Shown: one piece after another, positions 39,174 to 48,662 of the stretch
Numbering within the stretch: position 1 is the stretch's first letter
Layout: every line of letters starts with the position of its first letter
Assembly: GCF_001995215.1 (NCBI RefSeq)
Contig: NZ_MUXN01000030.1
Location: 1 to 64,000 of the forward strand
DNA: 64,000 nucleotides
Source of the DNA: Amycolatopsis azurea DSM 43854
GTDB taxonomy: Bacteria; Actinomycetota; Actinomycetes; Mycobacteriales; Pseudonocardiaceae
Reading direction: 5' to 3'
Notes under the pieces: model-generated
Told to the model about the DNA's origin: nothing
Databases searched by the model: none
Seen by the model: only the letters and a program-made list of their open reading frames with translations
Position numbers and translations under genes: made by a program

Positions 39174-40040
39174 TCAGACCCGCGCGGTCTCCCTGCCGCG
39201 GGACAGCAGCACGGCCGCGATCCCGGCGGGAAGGAACATGAGCACGCCGTAGATCCCGGCGGGTACGGCCATCGCCTTGTCGCCGAGGACGGAGATCGCG
39301 ACGGCGATCGCGAGGGTGGCGTTGTGGACGCCGATCTCCATGGCGGACGCGATCGACTGCCCGCGGTCCACCCGGAACAGCCGTGGCACGTAATACCCGA
39401 TGGCGAGGCTGAGCACGGAAAGCGCCAGCGCCACCGGCCCGAGCGTCCCGATGTTGTCCACCAGGGTCCGGAACTCCTGTGCGATCGCGGCCGCGATCAC
39501 CAGCACGAGCACCACGGCGGAGCCGATCTTGACCGGTTTGCGCATCCGCTCGGCCCAGCCGGTGAACCGGCTCCGCACCGCCATCCCGAGCACGACCGGG
39601 ATCAGCACGATAGCGAACACCTGCACGAACTTCGCGGGCTGGAGCCCGACCGACGCGCCGCCGTCGAGGAACCAGGCCATCGACAGGCCGACCACGAGCG
39701 GCAGCGTGAACACGGCCAGCACGGAGTTGATCGCCGTGAGCGTGACGTTCAGGGCGACGTCGCCGCCGGCGAGGTGACTGAACAGGTTCGCCGACGTCCC
39801 ACCGGGCGACGCGACGAGCAGCATCATCCCGACCGCGAGCACCCCGTCCAGGCCGAACAGCAGGATCAGGCCGACGCAGATCGCGGGCAGCACGATCATC
39901 TGGCACACCAACGCGATGACGGCGGCCTTCGGGTACTTCAGCACCCGCGTGAAGTCGCCGACGGTCAGGGTCAGTCCCAGCCCGAACATGACGAGCGCCA
40001 GCGCGACGGGCAAGAGGACCGAAAACATCGCCGAACCCAT
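39174..40040 (-). CDS. Bile acid:sodium symporter family transporter
   Basis: 288 residues with nine or ten membrane segments. FGLGLTLTVGDFTRVLKYPK at the start and SPGGTSANLFSHLAGGDVAL and EIGVHNATLAIAVAISVLGD, which hold the Na+-binding Gly/Asn residues, identify the BASS family (sodium-coupled uptake of organic anions). The basic segment RSRFTGWAERMRKPVK marks a cytoplasmic loop. It heads a two-gene operon with the hydrolase. A natural cargo of bile acids is unlikely in a soil organism; a steroid, pantothenate or keto acid type anion is more likely. Confidence 0.88.
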   Translation of the reverse strand: MGSAMFSVLLPVALALVMFGLGLTLTVGDFTRVLKYPKAAVIALVCQMIVLPAICVGLILLFGLDGVLAVGMMLLVASPGGTSANLFSHLAGGDVALNVTLTAINSVLAVFTLPLVVGLSMAWFLDGGASVGLQPAKFVQVFAIVLIPVVLGMAVRSRFTGWAERMRKPVKIGSAVVLVLVIAAAIAQEFRTLVDNIGTLGPVALALSVLSLAIGYYVPRLFRVDRGQSIASAMEIGVHNATLAIAVAISVLGDKAMAVPAGIYGVLMFLPAGIAAVLLSRGRETARV

Positions 40041-40134
40041 CGCGGGGCCTCCGTCCGATATGCCCTTTTCAGATCGGCAATCGTGTCAAGCGGCGGGAAC
40101 CCGGTCAAGGCACCGAAACCCAGCCGTGATCCCG

Positions 40135-40168
40135 CTTGACTTTTCCGAGAGCAGTGCTCACTATAGTT
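40135..40168 (+). promoter_or_regulatory. Promoter with GAGCAGTGCTC operator
   Basis: TTGACT (40135-40140), GAGCAGTGCTC (40149-40159) and TATAGT (40162-40167) lie 43-75 bases before the oxidoreductase start. The palindrome sits in the promoter spacer, the place where a TetR-type repressor blocks polymerase. The spacer of about 21 bases is longer than ideal, so the -10 could instead be ACTATA at 40160. Confidence 0.55.
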
Positions 40169-40209
40169 ACAGGCTCTAACGGACACGACAAGCATTCAGG
40201 GAGATCGAG

Positions 40210-41235
40210 ATGAACACGCTGACCGAGGTGGTACTGCCGGGCAAGGTCGAGCCGGAAGGCCTGGAGCTGCGGGAACGCCCGCTCCCCGCACCGGGCCCCG
40301 GCCAGGTGGTGGTCGCGATGGAGGCGACCGGGGTCTCGTTCGCCGAGCAGCAGATGCGCCGCGGCAAGTACTACGACCAGCCGCCCTTCCCCTTCGTCCC
40401 CGGCTACGACTTGGTCGGCACGGTGCTGACCACCGGCGACGGGGTCGACAGCGGCCTCGCCGGCCGCCGGATCGCCGCGCTGACGAAGGTCGGGAGCTGG
40501 GCCAGCCACGTCGTCCTCGACGCCGCCGACGTCGTCCCCGTCCCGGACGGGCTCGGCGCCGAGGAGGCCGAGACCGCCGTGGTCAACGGCATCACCGCGT
40601 GGCAGATGCTGCACCGCAAGGCCCGGGTGCGCGCCGGGCAGACGATCCTGGTCCACGGCGCGAACGGCGGGGTCGGCTCGCTGCTGGTCCAGCTCGCCGC
40701 GCAGGCGGGTGTCCGGGTGATCGGCACGGCGTCGGAGCGGCATCACGAAGCCTTGCGACGCCTGGGAGTCACGCCGATCGACTACCGCACCGAGGACATC
40801 TCCGCCCGCGTCCGCGAGCTCGCGCCCGAGGGTGTCGACGCCGTCTTCGACCACGTCGGCGGCGCCAGCGTGCCCGCGTCGTGGAAACTGCTCGCCCGCG
40901 GCGGCACCCTCGTCTCCTACGGCAGCGCCGCGACTCGCGACGACGAGGGCTCCAAGCAGTTGCCCGTGCTCAAGATCCTCGTCCGCGTCATGGTGTGGAA
41001 CAGCCTCCCGAACGGCCGCAACGCGTACTTCTTCAACGTCTGGGCCGGACGGTCCTTCGCCAAGAACCGGTTCCGCGCCCGCCTGCGCGAAGACCTCACC
41101 CAGGTCTTCGCCGCACTGAAGGACGGCACGATCACCGCACAGGTCGCGGCGCGGCTGCCGTTGAGCCGGGTCGCGGAGGCCCTGCGGCTGGCCGAATCCG
41201 GGACGGTCGCGGGCAAGGTGGTGCTCACGCCGTAA
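40210..41235 (+). CDS. Zinc-independent quinone oxidoreductase (MDR family)
   Basis: 341 residues. The NADPH-binding motif is GANGGVGSLLVQLAAQAGVR with ITAWQMLHRKARVRAGQTIL before it; the active-site region is FPFVPGYDLVGTVLTTGDG. No zinc-binding cysteines are present, so this belongs to the quinone oxidoreductase/zeta-crystallin branch that reduces quinones and other enones. It is monocistronic, ends at a strong hairpin, and its promoter carries a TetR-type operator, perhaps for the TetR regulator at 41824 as in many inducible redox genes. Confidence 0.88.
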   Translation: MNTLTEVVLPGKVEPEGLELRERPLPAPGPGQVVVAMEATGVSFAEQQMRRGKYYDQPPFPFVPGYDLVGTVLTTGDGVDSGLAGRRIAALTKVGSWASHVVLDAADVVPVPDGLGAEEAETAVVNGITAWQMLHRKARVRAGQTILVHGANGGVGSLLVQLAAQAGVRVIGTASERHHEALRRLGVTPIDYRTEDISARVRELAPEGVDAVFDHVGGASVPASWKLLARGGTLVSYGSAATRDDEGSKQLPVLKILVRVMVWNSLPNGRNAYFFNVWAGRSFAKNRFRARLREDLTQVFAALKDGTITAQVAARLPLSRVAEALRLAESGTVAGKVVLTP

Positions 41236-41244
41236 GGGTTCGGT

Positions 41245-41283
41245 AACCGCGCGAACCCGGCGATCCGGACGGTTCGCGCGGTT
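41245..41283 (+). terminator. Terminator of the oxidoreductase gene
   Basis: AACCGCGCGAACC (41245-41257) pairs with GGTTCGCGCGGTT (41271-41283) around a 13-base loop, ten bases after the stop codon and ten bases before the next ATG. Confidence 0.75.
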
Positions 41284-41293
41284 GAATGACTCC

Positions 41294-41827
41294 ATGAAAC
41301 GCAAGCGGGTACTCGCCGTCCTGGCGGCCGGGCTGCTGGTGGCGGTGGCCGCGGGCCTCTACTGGTTCCAGCCGTGGAAGCTCTGGGTGGACGAAACGGT
41401 CCAGGAGTCGCTTCCCCTGCCCCAAACCTCGGCCCAGACCACCGAAAGTGCCGTACCCGCACCGAAAAAGCCCACACTCGTGGCGACCGGGGAACTGATC
41501 AGCCACGAACACGAGACCAGCGGCGGTGTCCGGATCCTGCGCGCGGAGGACGGATCCATGGTGCTGCGCCTGGAGAATCTCGACACGAGCAACGGCCCGG
41601 ACCTGCGGGTCCTGCTCACCGACGCGCCGGTGCTCCCCGGCAAGGACGGCTGGTTCGTGTTCGACGACGGCGCGCACGTGAGCGCCGGGAAGCTCAAGGG
41701 CAACAAGGGAAGCCAGAACTACACCCTGCCCGCGGGCACCGACCTGACCCGCTATTCGAGTGTCAGCATCTGGTGCGACCGGTTCGACGTCTCGTTCGGC
41801 GCGGCTCAGCTGACCAAAACCTCTTAG
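41294..41827 (+). CDS. Membrane-anchored DM13 domain protein
   Basis: 177 residues from ATG 41294 (a TTG start 12 bases earlier is less likely). A single N-terminal membrane helix (VLAVLAAGLLVAVAAGLYWF) is followed by an external linker and a DM13 domain (VATGELISHEHETSGGVRIL, EDGSMVLRLENLDTSNGPDL). DM13 domains are predicted to take part in electron transfer or redox chemistry at the cell surface; a single Cys (WCDRF) lies near the end. It converges with the TetR gene, overlapping it by four bases, and follows the oxidoreductase terminator. The partner is unknown. Confidence 0.82.
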   Translation: MKRKRVLAVLAAGLLVAVAAGLYWFQPWKLWVDETVQESLPLPQTSAQTTESAVPAPKKPTLVATGELISHEHETSGGVRILRAEDGSMVLRLENLDTSNGPDLRVLLTDAPVLPGKDGWFVFDDGAHVSAGKLKGNKGSQNYTLPAGTDLTRYSSVSIWCDRFDVSFGAAQLTKTS

Positions 41828-42453
41828 GCGAGCCGGTTCACGGCGTATTCCATCTCCGCGCGGACGGCGCGCAGATCGATTCCGCCGGGATCGATGATCG
41901 CGGCCACGGCGATCCCGCGCAGCTGTCCGACCAGCGCCGCCGCGTACGCGTCGGGGTCGCGGACACCGGAGATCGAGCCGTCGGCTATCCCGGTGGCGAC
42001 GGTCTGCGCGATGGCGAACCGGTACCGGCGGTCGGCCTCGGTCATCGCCGACCGCACCGCCGGATCACCCACGGTCGCGTCCGTCCAGAGCACCACGAAC
42101 GCCCGGTTCAGCGGCGGCATGTCGGTGAGCAGCTCGAAGAAGATGTCCAGCAACGCGCGCAGCATGTCCATCGGGCTGGGTGTCAGCCCGCCGGTGCGGG
42201 TGGCGACGGCGGCGCTGAAGGCGTCGGCGAACTTCTCCGCGGCGAACTCGACGAGCCGCTGCACCAGCGTTTCCTTCGAGCCGAACAGCTGGTAGACGAC
42301 GCCGCTCGGATAACCCGTCCTGGCACAGATCATGCCGATCTTGAGCCGGGCGAAGCCGGTCTCGCCGACCAGGCGGGCGGCGGTGTCGAGAATCCGTGTC
42401 CTGGCGATCTCCTGGTCACGTTGGACCTGGCGCTCCTCCGCAGACGAGTCCAC
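41824..42453 (-). CDS. TetR family transcriptional regulator
   Basis: 209 residues from GTG 42453, chosen for GGAGGAT nine bases upstream. The HTH reads RILDTAARLVGETGFARLKI and MICARTGYPSGVVYQLFGSK. The helical C-terminal domain (residues 65-205) is unremarkable, with IFFELLTDMPPLNRAFVVLW and AALVGQLRGIAVAAII. A diverging sugar-phosphate isomerase gene starts 60 bases away. Its target could be that gene or the oxidoreductase with the GAGCAGTGCTC operator; neither is shown by sequence alone. Confidence 0.88.
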   Translation of the reverse strand: MDSSAEERQVQRDQEIARTRILDTAARLVGETGFARLKIGMICARTGYPSGVVYQLFGSKETLVQRLVEFAAEKFADAFSAAVATRTGGLTPSPMDMLRALLDIFFELLTDMPPLNRAFVVLWTDATVGDPAVRSAMTEADRRYRFAIAQTVATGIADGSISGVRDPDAYAAALVGQLRGIAVAAIIDPGGIDLRAVRAEMEYAVNRLA

Positions 42454-42513
42454 GACGAGATCCTCCCATGACTTCCGGGTCGTCACCTGTTGACGCGGCG
42501 TTACGATCCGGAC

Positions 42514-42945
42514 ATGAGGATCGCCTTCTCCGCCGACGACCGGAACGCCACCACGGACGCCGTCCAGGCCTTCCTGGCCGAGGCCGGGCACGAGGTGATC
42601 CACCCGGCGACGTCGGAACTCTGGCCGGAACTCGGCGCGGCGGTGGGCAAGGCGGTCGCCGACGGAGACGCCGACTTCGGCGTGGTGATGTGCTGGACCG
42701 GGACGGGCACGGCGATCGCGGCCAACAAGGTCCCCGGCGTGCGTGCGGCGCTGGCCTGGGACACCTGGATCGCCGCGGGCGCGCGCAAGTGGAACGACGC
42801 GAACGTGCTGGCGATGAGCCTGAAGCGGCTCGCTCCCGACGTCGCCGTCGAAATCACCGAGGTGTTCCTTTCCGGGATCGCGCCGGACGCCGACGAATCG
42901 GCGAATATCGCGCGGCTCGGCGAAATGGACGAATTCCGTCGGTGA
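42514..42945 (+). CDS. rpiB: RpiB/LacAB family sugar-phosphate isomerase
   Basis: 143 residues from ATG 42514. The motifs RIAFSADDRNATTDAVQAFL, VVMCWTGTGTAIAANKVPG and NDANVLAMSLKRLAP are those of RpiB, which interconverts ribulose-5-phosphate and ribose-5-phosphate; the active-site Cys is in MCWTGTG with the phosphate loop. Paralogues in this family can act on allose- or tagatose-phosphates, so the exact substrate is open. Transcribed divergently from the TetR gene with 60 bases between the starts. Confidence 0.85.
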   Translation: MRIAFSADDRNATTDAVQAFLAEAGHEVIHPATSELWPELGAAVGKAVADGDADFGVVMCWTGTGTAIAANKVPGVRAALAWDTWIAAGARKWNDANVLAMSLKRLAPDVAVEITEVFLSGIAPDADESANIARLGEMDEFRR

Positions 42946-43034
42946 ACGGCACCGAACCTGTGAACGGTTAACGCTGTCGAACGTATTAGGCCGTTCGCAG
43001 GAAAATCACCACTCTGCGTAGTGATGCTTCCCAT

Positions 43035-43050
43035 ATTGGTCCAGACCACG
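43035..43050. promoter_or_regulatory. DasR-type box (dre) upstream of the first chitinase gene
   Basis: ATTGGTCCAGACCACG matches the DasR responsive element (consensus ACTGGTCTAGACCACT) at the core positions TGGTC and GACCA. It lies 157 bases before the chitinase start. DasR, the GntR-type GlcNAc sensor, represses chitin genes in actinomycetes; the binding is inferred from the sequence. Confidence 0.75.
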
Positions 43051-43091
43051 TACCGTCTCCCGCAACAAAGCGTTCCGCATGGAGGTGGTCG

Positions 43092-43157
43092 ATGAAGACG
43101 CATCCCCGCCTGCCCGGTTTCGGCCGTGGCAACGCGATGTCACCGATTTCCCTTTGA
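43092..43157 (+). CDS. Possible small ORF in the chitinase leader (21 aa)
   Basis: ATG 43092 has GGAGGTGG six bases upstream and encodes MKTHPRLPGFGRGNAMSPIS then Leu and a stop. It sits between the DasR box and the chitinase gene, about 50 bases before the chitinase start. It could be a leader peptide or a chance frame. Confidence 0.3.
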   Translation: MKTHPRLPGFGRGNAMSPISL

Positions 43158-43206
43158 CGGAATCGTCTCCAAGATCATTTCCCTGCACCGTGTTGTAAGG
43201 AGTGAA

Positions 43207-44856
<1,650 letters not shown>

Positions 44857-44868
44857 GAGGTTTGAGAA

Positions 44869-46260
44869 GTGGCTAAGCGGACTTGGATCCAGGCCGTCGG
44901 CCTGGCCGCCGCTGCCGCAACGGCCGGCGCGGTCCTCGTGATCGCGCCGGCCTCCGCGGCCGGCGGCGTCGGCGCCGCCTTCAGCAAGGGCTCCGATTGG
45001 GGCTCCGGCTGGGAGGGCAAGTACACGATCAGCAACAACTCGGGGTCGAGCCTTCCCACGTGGACGGTCGAATTCGACCTCCCCGCGGGACATTCGATCG
45101 CTTCGCTGTGGGACGGCAGCTACTCGGCCTCCGGCCAGCACGTGACGGTGAAGAACACCTGGAACGGCAACCTTTCCAACGGTGGCAGTACCAGCTTCGG
45201 CTTCAACGTCAAGTACTCCGGGAGCTACGTCGCCCCGGCGAACTGCAAGATCAACGGTGGTTCGTGCGATCCGGGCGGCGGCGGGCCGACCACGACGCCG
45301 ACCACCACCACTTCCTCCCCGACCACGACCACGACCACGTCGACGTCGAACCCGCCGACGACCACCACGAGCAACCCGCCGCTGCCCGGCGGCCGTGGCG
45401 CGCCGTATCTGTACATGGGCTGGGGCAGCCCGCCGAACCCGCAGACGGTCATGAACGCGACCGGGATCAAGTGGTTCACCCTGGCGTTCGTGCTGGCCTC
45501 GAACGGCTGCAACCCCGCGTGGGACGGCAGCCGTCCGCTGCAGGGCGGCGTCGACGCGAACGCGATCGCGCAGATCAAGGCCGCGGGCGGGCAGATCGTG
45601 CCGTCCTTCGGCGGGTGGAGCGGCAACAAGCTCGGCCCGAACTGCTCGACGCCGGAAGCGCTCGCCGGTGCCTACCAGAAGGTGATCGACGCCTACGGTC
45701 TCAAGGCGATCGACATCGACATCGAGAACACCGACGAGTTCGAGAACGCGACCGTGCAGGACCGCGTCCTGAACGCGTTGAAGATCGTGAAGGCGAACAA
45801 CCCCGGTATCCAGACCATCCTCACCTTCGGCACGACGACCAGCGGCCCGAACTCCTGGGGCAACCGGCTCATCGACCAGTCGAAGGTGTTGAACGCCGGG
45901 ATCGACGTCTACACGATCATGCCGTTCGACTTCGGTGGCGGCGCCGACATGTACGGCAACACCATCAAGGCCGCGAACGGCCTGCGGGACAAGCTGAAGT
46001 CGACGTTCGGATGGAACGACGCCACGGCGTACAGCCACCTGGGCATCAGCGGGATGAACGGCCTTTCGGACCAGCAGGAGCTGACGAGTCTCGACACCTG
46101 GACCAAGATCACCACCTGGTCCAAGACGAACAAGATCGCCAGGCTCGCTTTCTGGTCGGCCAACCGTGACCGGCCCTGTCCCGGTGGCGGGGTCGCCGAG
46201 AACTGCAGTGGTATCGCGCAGAACGACTGGGACTTCACGCGGATCACCGCGGGCTTCTGA
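44869..46260 (+). CDS. Secreted CBM2-GH18 chitinase, second of a tandem pair
   Basis: 463 residues from GTG 44869 (TTTGAGAAG before it). The layout is signal peptide 1-31, CBM2 32-136, linker to about 173, and a different GH18 domain 174-463. The signature AIDIDIENTDEFEN places the catalytic acid at Glu286, with aromatic residues LYMGWGSPPNPQTVMNATGI and MPFDFGG; this is the ChiC/ChiD-like branch, unlike the first enzyme. Only 12 bases separate it from the upstream stop codon, so it is co-transcribed under the same DasR-like control. The two barrels have probably complementary (endo/exo) modes. Confidence 0.95.
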   Translation: MAKRTWIQAVGLAAAAATAGAVLVIAPASAAGGVGAAFSKGSDWGSGWEGKYTISNNSGSSLPTWTVEFDLPAGHSIASLWDGSYSASGQHVTVKNTWNGNLSNGGSTSFGFNVKYSGSYVAPANCKINGGSCDPGGGGPTTTPTTTTSSPTTTTTTSTSNPPTTTTSNPPLPGGRGAPYLYMGWGSPPNPQTVMNATGIKWFTLAFVLASNGCNPAWDGSRPLQGGVDANAIAQIKAAGGQIVPSFGGWSGNKLGPNCSTPEALAGAYQKVIDAYGLKAIDIDIENTDEFENATVQDRVLNALKIVKANNPGIQTILTFGTTTSGPNSWGNRLIDQSKVLNAGIDVYTIMPFDFGGGADMYGNTIKAANGLRDKLKSTFGWNDATAYSHLGISGMNGLSDQQELTSLDTWTKITTWSKTNKIARLAFWSANRDRPCPGGGVAENCSGIAQNDWDFTRITAGF

Positions 46261-46292
46261 CGTCCCTTCCCCGATAGGTGGCTCCCCGAACC

Positions 46293-46328
46293 GCGGGCCC
46301 GCACCGATGCTGCACGGTGCGGGCCCGC
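46293..46328 (+). terminator. Terminator after the chitinase pair
   Basis: GCGGGCCCGCACCG (46293-46306) pairs with CGGTGCGGGCCCGC (46315-46328) around an eight-base loop, 33 bases after the stop codon. Confidence 0.85.
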
Positions 46329-46418
46329 TCCTTTACGCACGGGCCGCATTCAGAGGACGAAATGCGTCGGCCGGGTGGGTCGCAGGGGTAGCCGACCGCG
46401 CCCCGCACCGGAATTGGA

Positions 46419-46471
46419 GTTGTGAAAGCCACTTTCGCAACGTTGAAGGTTGCGAAAGTGGCTTTCACAAC
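46419..46471. repeat. GTTGCGAAAGTGG inverted repeat, copy 1
   Basis: A 23-base arm (GTTGTGAAAGCCACTTTCGC plus AAC, 46419-46441) pairs perfectly with its complement (46449-46471) around GTTGAAG. A second version is at 55948-56000 and has a shifted inner sequence. Dispersed intergenic repeat; may act as a terminator. The arms themselves are near-palindromic. Confidence 0.8.
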
Positions 46472-46580
46472 CCTTCCCGGCCCACTTGCGTGAGCGTCCG
46501 CGCAGCATCAAGCCAGACCCAAGCGCGTGCAGGCCCCCTGCGCAATTAGTCACCTACTTGCGTGGGCGACCCACGAAGCT

Positions 46581-46635
46581 GTCCGTGAAGGCCTCCTTGA
46601 GGGACCCTGGGTCCCTCAAGGAGGCCTTCACGGAC
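46581..46635. repeat. Long inverted repeat, copy 2 of 2
   Basis: GTCCGTGAAGGCCTCCTTGA with GGGA pairs perfectly with TCCCTCAAGGAGGCCTTCAC plus GGAC. It matches the copy at 26588-26642 almost base for base. It lies just past the 3' end of the third chitinase gene and may end that transcript. Confidence 0.85.
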
Positions 46636-46647
46636 CGACCGCCGGGG

Positions 46648-48417
46648 TCAGGGCAGGGCGTTCAGGAACGGCTCGTGAGCGTTCTGGAATTCCCAGCCGT
46701 AGTACCGGTCCCAGTTGATCGACCACGTCATCAGCCCGCGCAGCGCCGGCGAAGCGCCGCCGCGCAAGGAATACGACCCGCAGCCGGAGTTCTTCACCAG
46801 GCAGTTCAGCGCCGACTGGACCGCCGCCGGAGCGGTGTGCCCGTTGCCCGCGCTCACTGCGGCGGGCAGGCCGAACGCGATCTGGTCCTCCCGCAGCCCC
46901 GGGAACCGGAACCCGGTCGAGGAAACCGTGAAGCCCGCCTTGATCATGTCGGTCATCGCGATGTGGAAGTCCGCGCCGCCCATGAAGTGGTACTGGTTGT
47001 CCAGGCCCATCACCGGTCCGGAGTTGTAGTCCTGGACGTGCAACACCGTGAGCGCGTCCCGCATCGCGTGGATCACCGGCAGGTACGAACCCGTCCGGTT
47101 GTCGGCGCCGCCGAGGCCGCCGTAGTACTGGTATCCGGTCTGCACGAAGAACGTCTCCGGCGCCATCGTCAGCACGAATCCCGCGCCGTACTTGGCTTTC
47201 AGTGTCTTCAGGGCCGAGATGAGGTTGACGATCACCGGCGTGGTCGGATTGCGGAAGTCGTTGTCACCGGAGTTGAGGTACAGCGAGTGTCCCTCGAAGT
47301 CGATGTCGAGCCCGTTCAGCCCGTACCGGTCGATGATCGCGGAAACCGAACTGACGAAGGCGTCGCGCGCGGCGGTCGTGGTCAGCTGGACCTGGCCGTT
47401 CTGCCCGCCGATGGAGATCAGGACCTTCTTGCCCTGCGCCTGTTTCGCGCGGATCGCGGCGATGAAGTCCGCGTCGCTTTCCACGGTCGGGCATTCCGCC
47501 ACCGGGCACCGCGTGAATCGGATGTCGCCCGAGGTCACCGAAGTCGGCTCACCGAAGGCCAGGTTGACGATGTCCCAGGCGGCCGGGACGTCGGCCATCC
47601 GCGTGTAGCCGGAGCCGTTGGCGAAGCTCGCGTGCAGGTAGCCGATCAGCGCGTGCTTCGGCAGGCCCGTGTCGACGCAGCCGGAGGTCGTGGCACTCAC
47701 TTCCGCGGTCTTCGGCGATTCTCCCGCGCTGTTGTACGCGGCCACCGAATAGTTGTGCGTGGTGCAGGCCGTCAGCCCCGAAACCGTCGCCGAAGTCCCG
47801 GTCACCGTCGCGACCACGGTCCCGCCCTCGTACACGCGGTATCCCGTCACCGTGCCCGCCGAGGCTCCCCACGACAGCGCGATCGACGAGTTCGTCACCG
47901 TGCCCGCGGCCGGATTTCCCGGTGCCGGAGGCGCTCCCGGGGTCCCGCCGCCGGGTCCGTCGAGGCTGATGTCGTCCGCGTAGAAGGTGCCCGACCCGTA
48001 CCAGCCGTGGACGTACACCTCCGCCGTCGTCTGCGTGGCCGTCGTGGTGAACGACAGCGAAAGCTGCGTGTACGAGGTCGCGGCGGTCCAGGTCGACGGG
48101 CCGCCGGTGACGCCGAGGTACACCGGGTTCCCGTTCACCCAGGCGGAAACCGCGTAGGTCGTGCTGGGCTTGACGGATACCGTCTGTGCGCATTTCCCGA
48201 TCGTCGAGCCGGGCGTGACCGAGACGGCGTAACCGCCCGAGCGGACCGGTGTGGTCACGGCCGCGCCCGCCGCGCAGGACCAGCCGGACGTCGAACCCGC
48301 CTCGAAGCCGGGATTGAGAAGCAGGTTGGCCGCGCTCGCGGTGCCGCCTCCCGTTATCAGCCCGGCGAAGGTCAGCACCACAACGGCCAGAAAGGCCAGG
48401 GATCTGGAACGCCTCAT
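46648..48417 (-). CDS. Secreted GH18 chitinase with CBM and Fn3 domains
   Basis: 589 residues from ATG 48417 (GGAGGAATCGCG upstream). Signal peptide 1-29; a carbohydrate-binding domain about 30-155 (NLLLNPGFEAGSTSGWSCAA); Fn3 domain about 160-248; GH18 barrel 255-589. The signature YGLNGLDIDFEGHS places the catalytic acid at Glu375; LTMAPETFFVQTGYQYYG and LMTWSINWDRYYGW line the substrate cleft. It is a ChiC/D- or exochitinase-type enzyme distinct from the tandem pair. A DasR-like box lies before the start, so all three chitinases can share one regulon. An intergenic repeat follows its stop codon. Confidence 0.95.
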   Translation of the reverse strand: MRRSRSLAFLAVVVLTFAGLITGGGTASAANLLLNPGFEAGSTSGWSCAAGAAVTTPVRSGGYAVSVTPGSTIGKCAQTVSVKPSTTYAVSAWVNGNPVYLGVTGGPSTWTAATSYTQLSLSFTTTATQTTAEVYVHGWYGSGTFYADDISLDGPGGGTPGAPPAPGNPAAGTVTNSSIALSWGASAGTVTGYRVYEGGTVVATVTGTSATVSGLTACTTHNYSVAAYNSAGESPKTAEVSATTSGCVDTGLPKHALIGYLHASFANGSGYTRMADVPAAWDIVNLAFGEPTSVTSGDIRFTRCPVAECPTVESDADFIAAIRAKQAQGKKVLISIGGQNGQVQLTTTAARDAFVSSVSAIIDRYGLNGLDIDFEGHSLYLNSGDNDFRNPTTPVIVNLISALKTLKAKYGAGFVLTMAPETFFVQTGYQYYGGLGGADNRTGSYLPVIHAMRDALTVLHVQDYNSGPVMGLDNQYHFMGGADFHIAMTDMIKAGFTVSSTGFRFPGLREDQIAFGLPAAVSAGNGHTAPAAVQSALNCLVKNSGCGSYSLRGGASPALRGLMTWSINWDRYYGWEFQNAHEPFLNALP

Positions 48418-48462
48418 CGCGATTCCTCCGGATCAAGGGCGGCCTGCCGCCGCGCTGGGCTA

Positions 48463-48477
48463 ATTGTCTAGACCAAT
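48463..48477. promoter_or_regulatory. DasR-type box upstream of the third chitinase gene
   Basis: On the minus strand ATTGGTCTAGACAAT, 46-60 bases before the chitinase start, matches the DasR responsive element well at its centre (TGGTCTAGAC). The right half is one base short of the consensus (GACAA rather than GACCA). Confidence 0.75.
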
Positions 48478-48617
48478 CCGGGGAAAGTCCATACCCGGGC
48501 GCCACCAGGGCCATAAGACCCGACTACTCCGGGCTGCTGTACCGGTGTGACGCGCGAACGCGCTCCGTAACGTCGAAAAGGCCAAAGAGGGCTGGGGGCT
48601 TTCGGGAGGTGGGGACC

Positions 48618-48662
48618 ATGGGAACGCACAAGGACACACCGAGAACGGCCCGGCCGGCGTGA
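48618..48662 (+). CDS. Upstream mini-ORF coupled to the sigma factor gene (14 aa)
   Basis: ATG 48618 has a strong binding site (GGGAGGTGGGGA) and encodes MGTHKDTPRTARPA before a TGA that overlaps the sigma factor GTG in GTGA. The sigma gene itself has no good site, so ribosomes would reach it by coupling. It may act as a leader peptide for control of the sigma factor. Confidence 0.55.
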   Translation: MGTHKDTPRTARPA

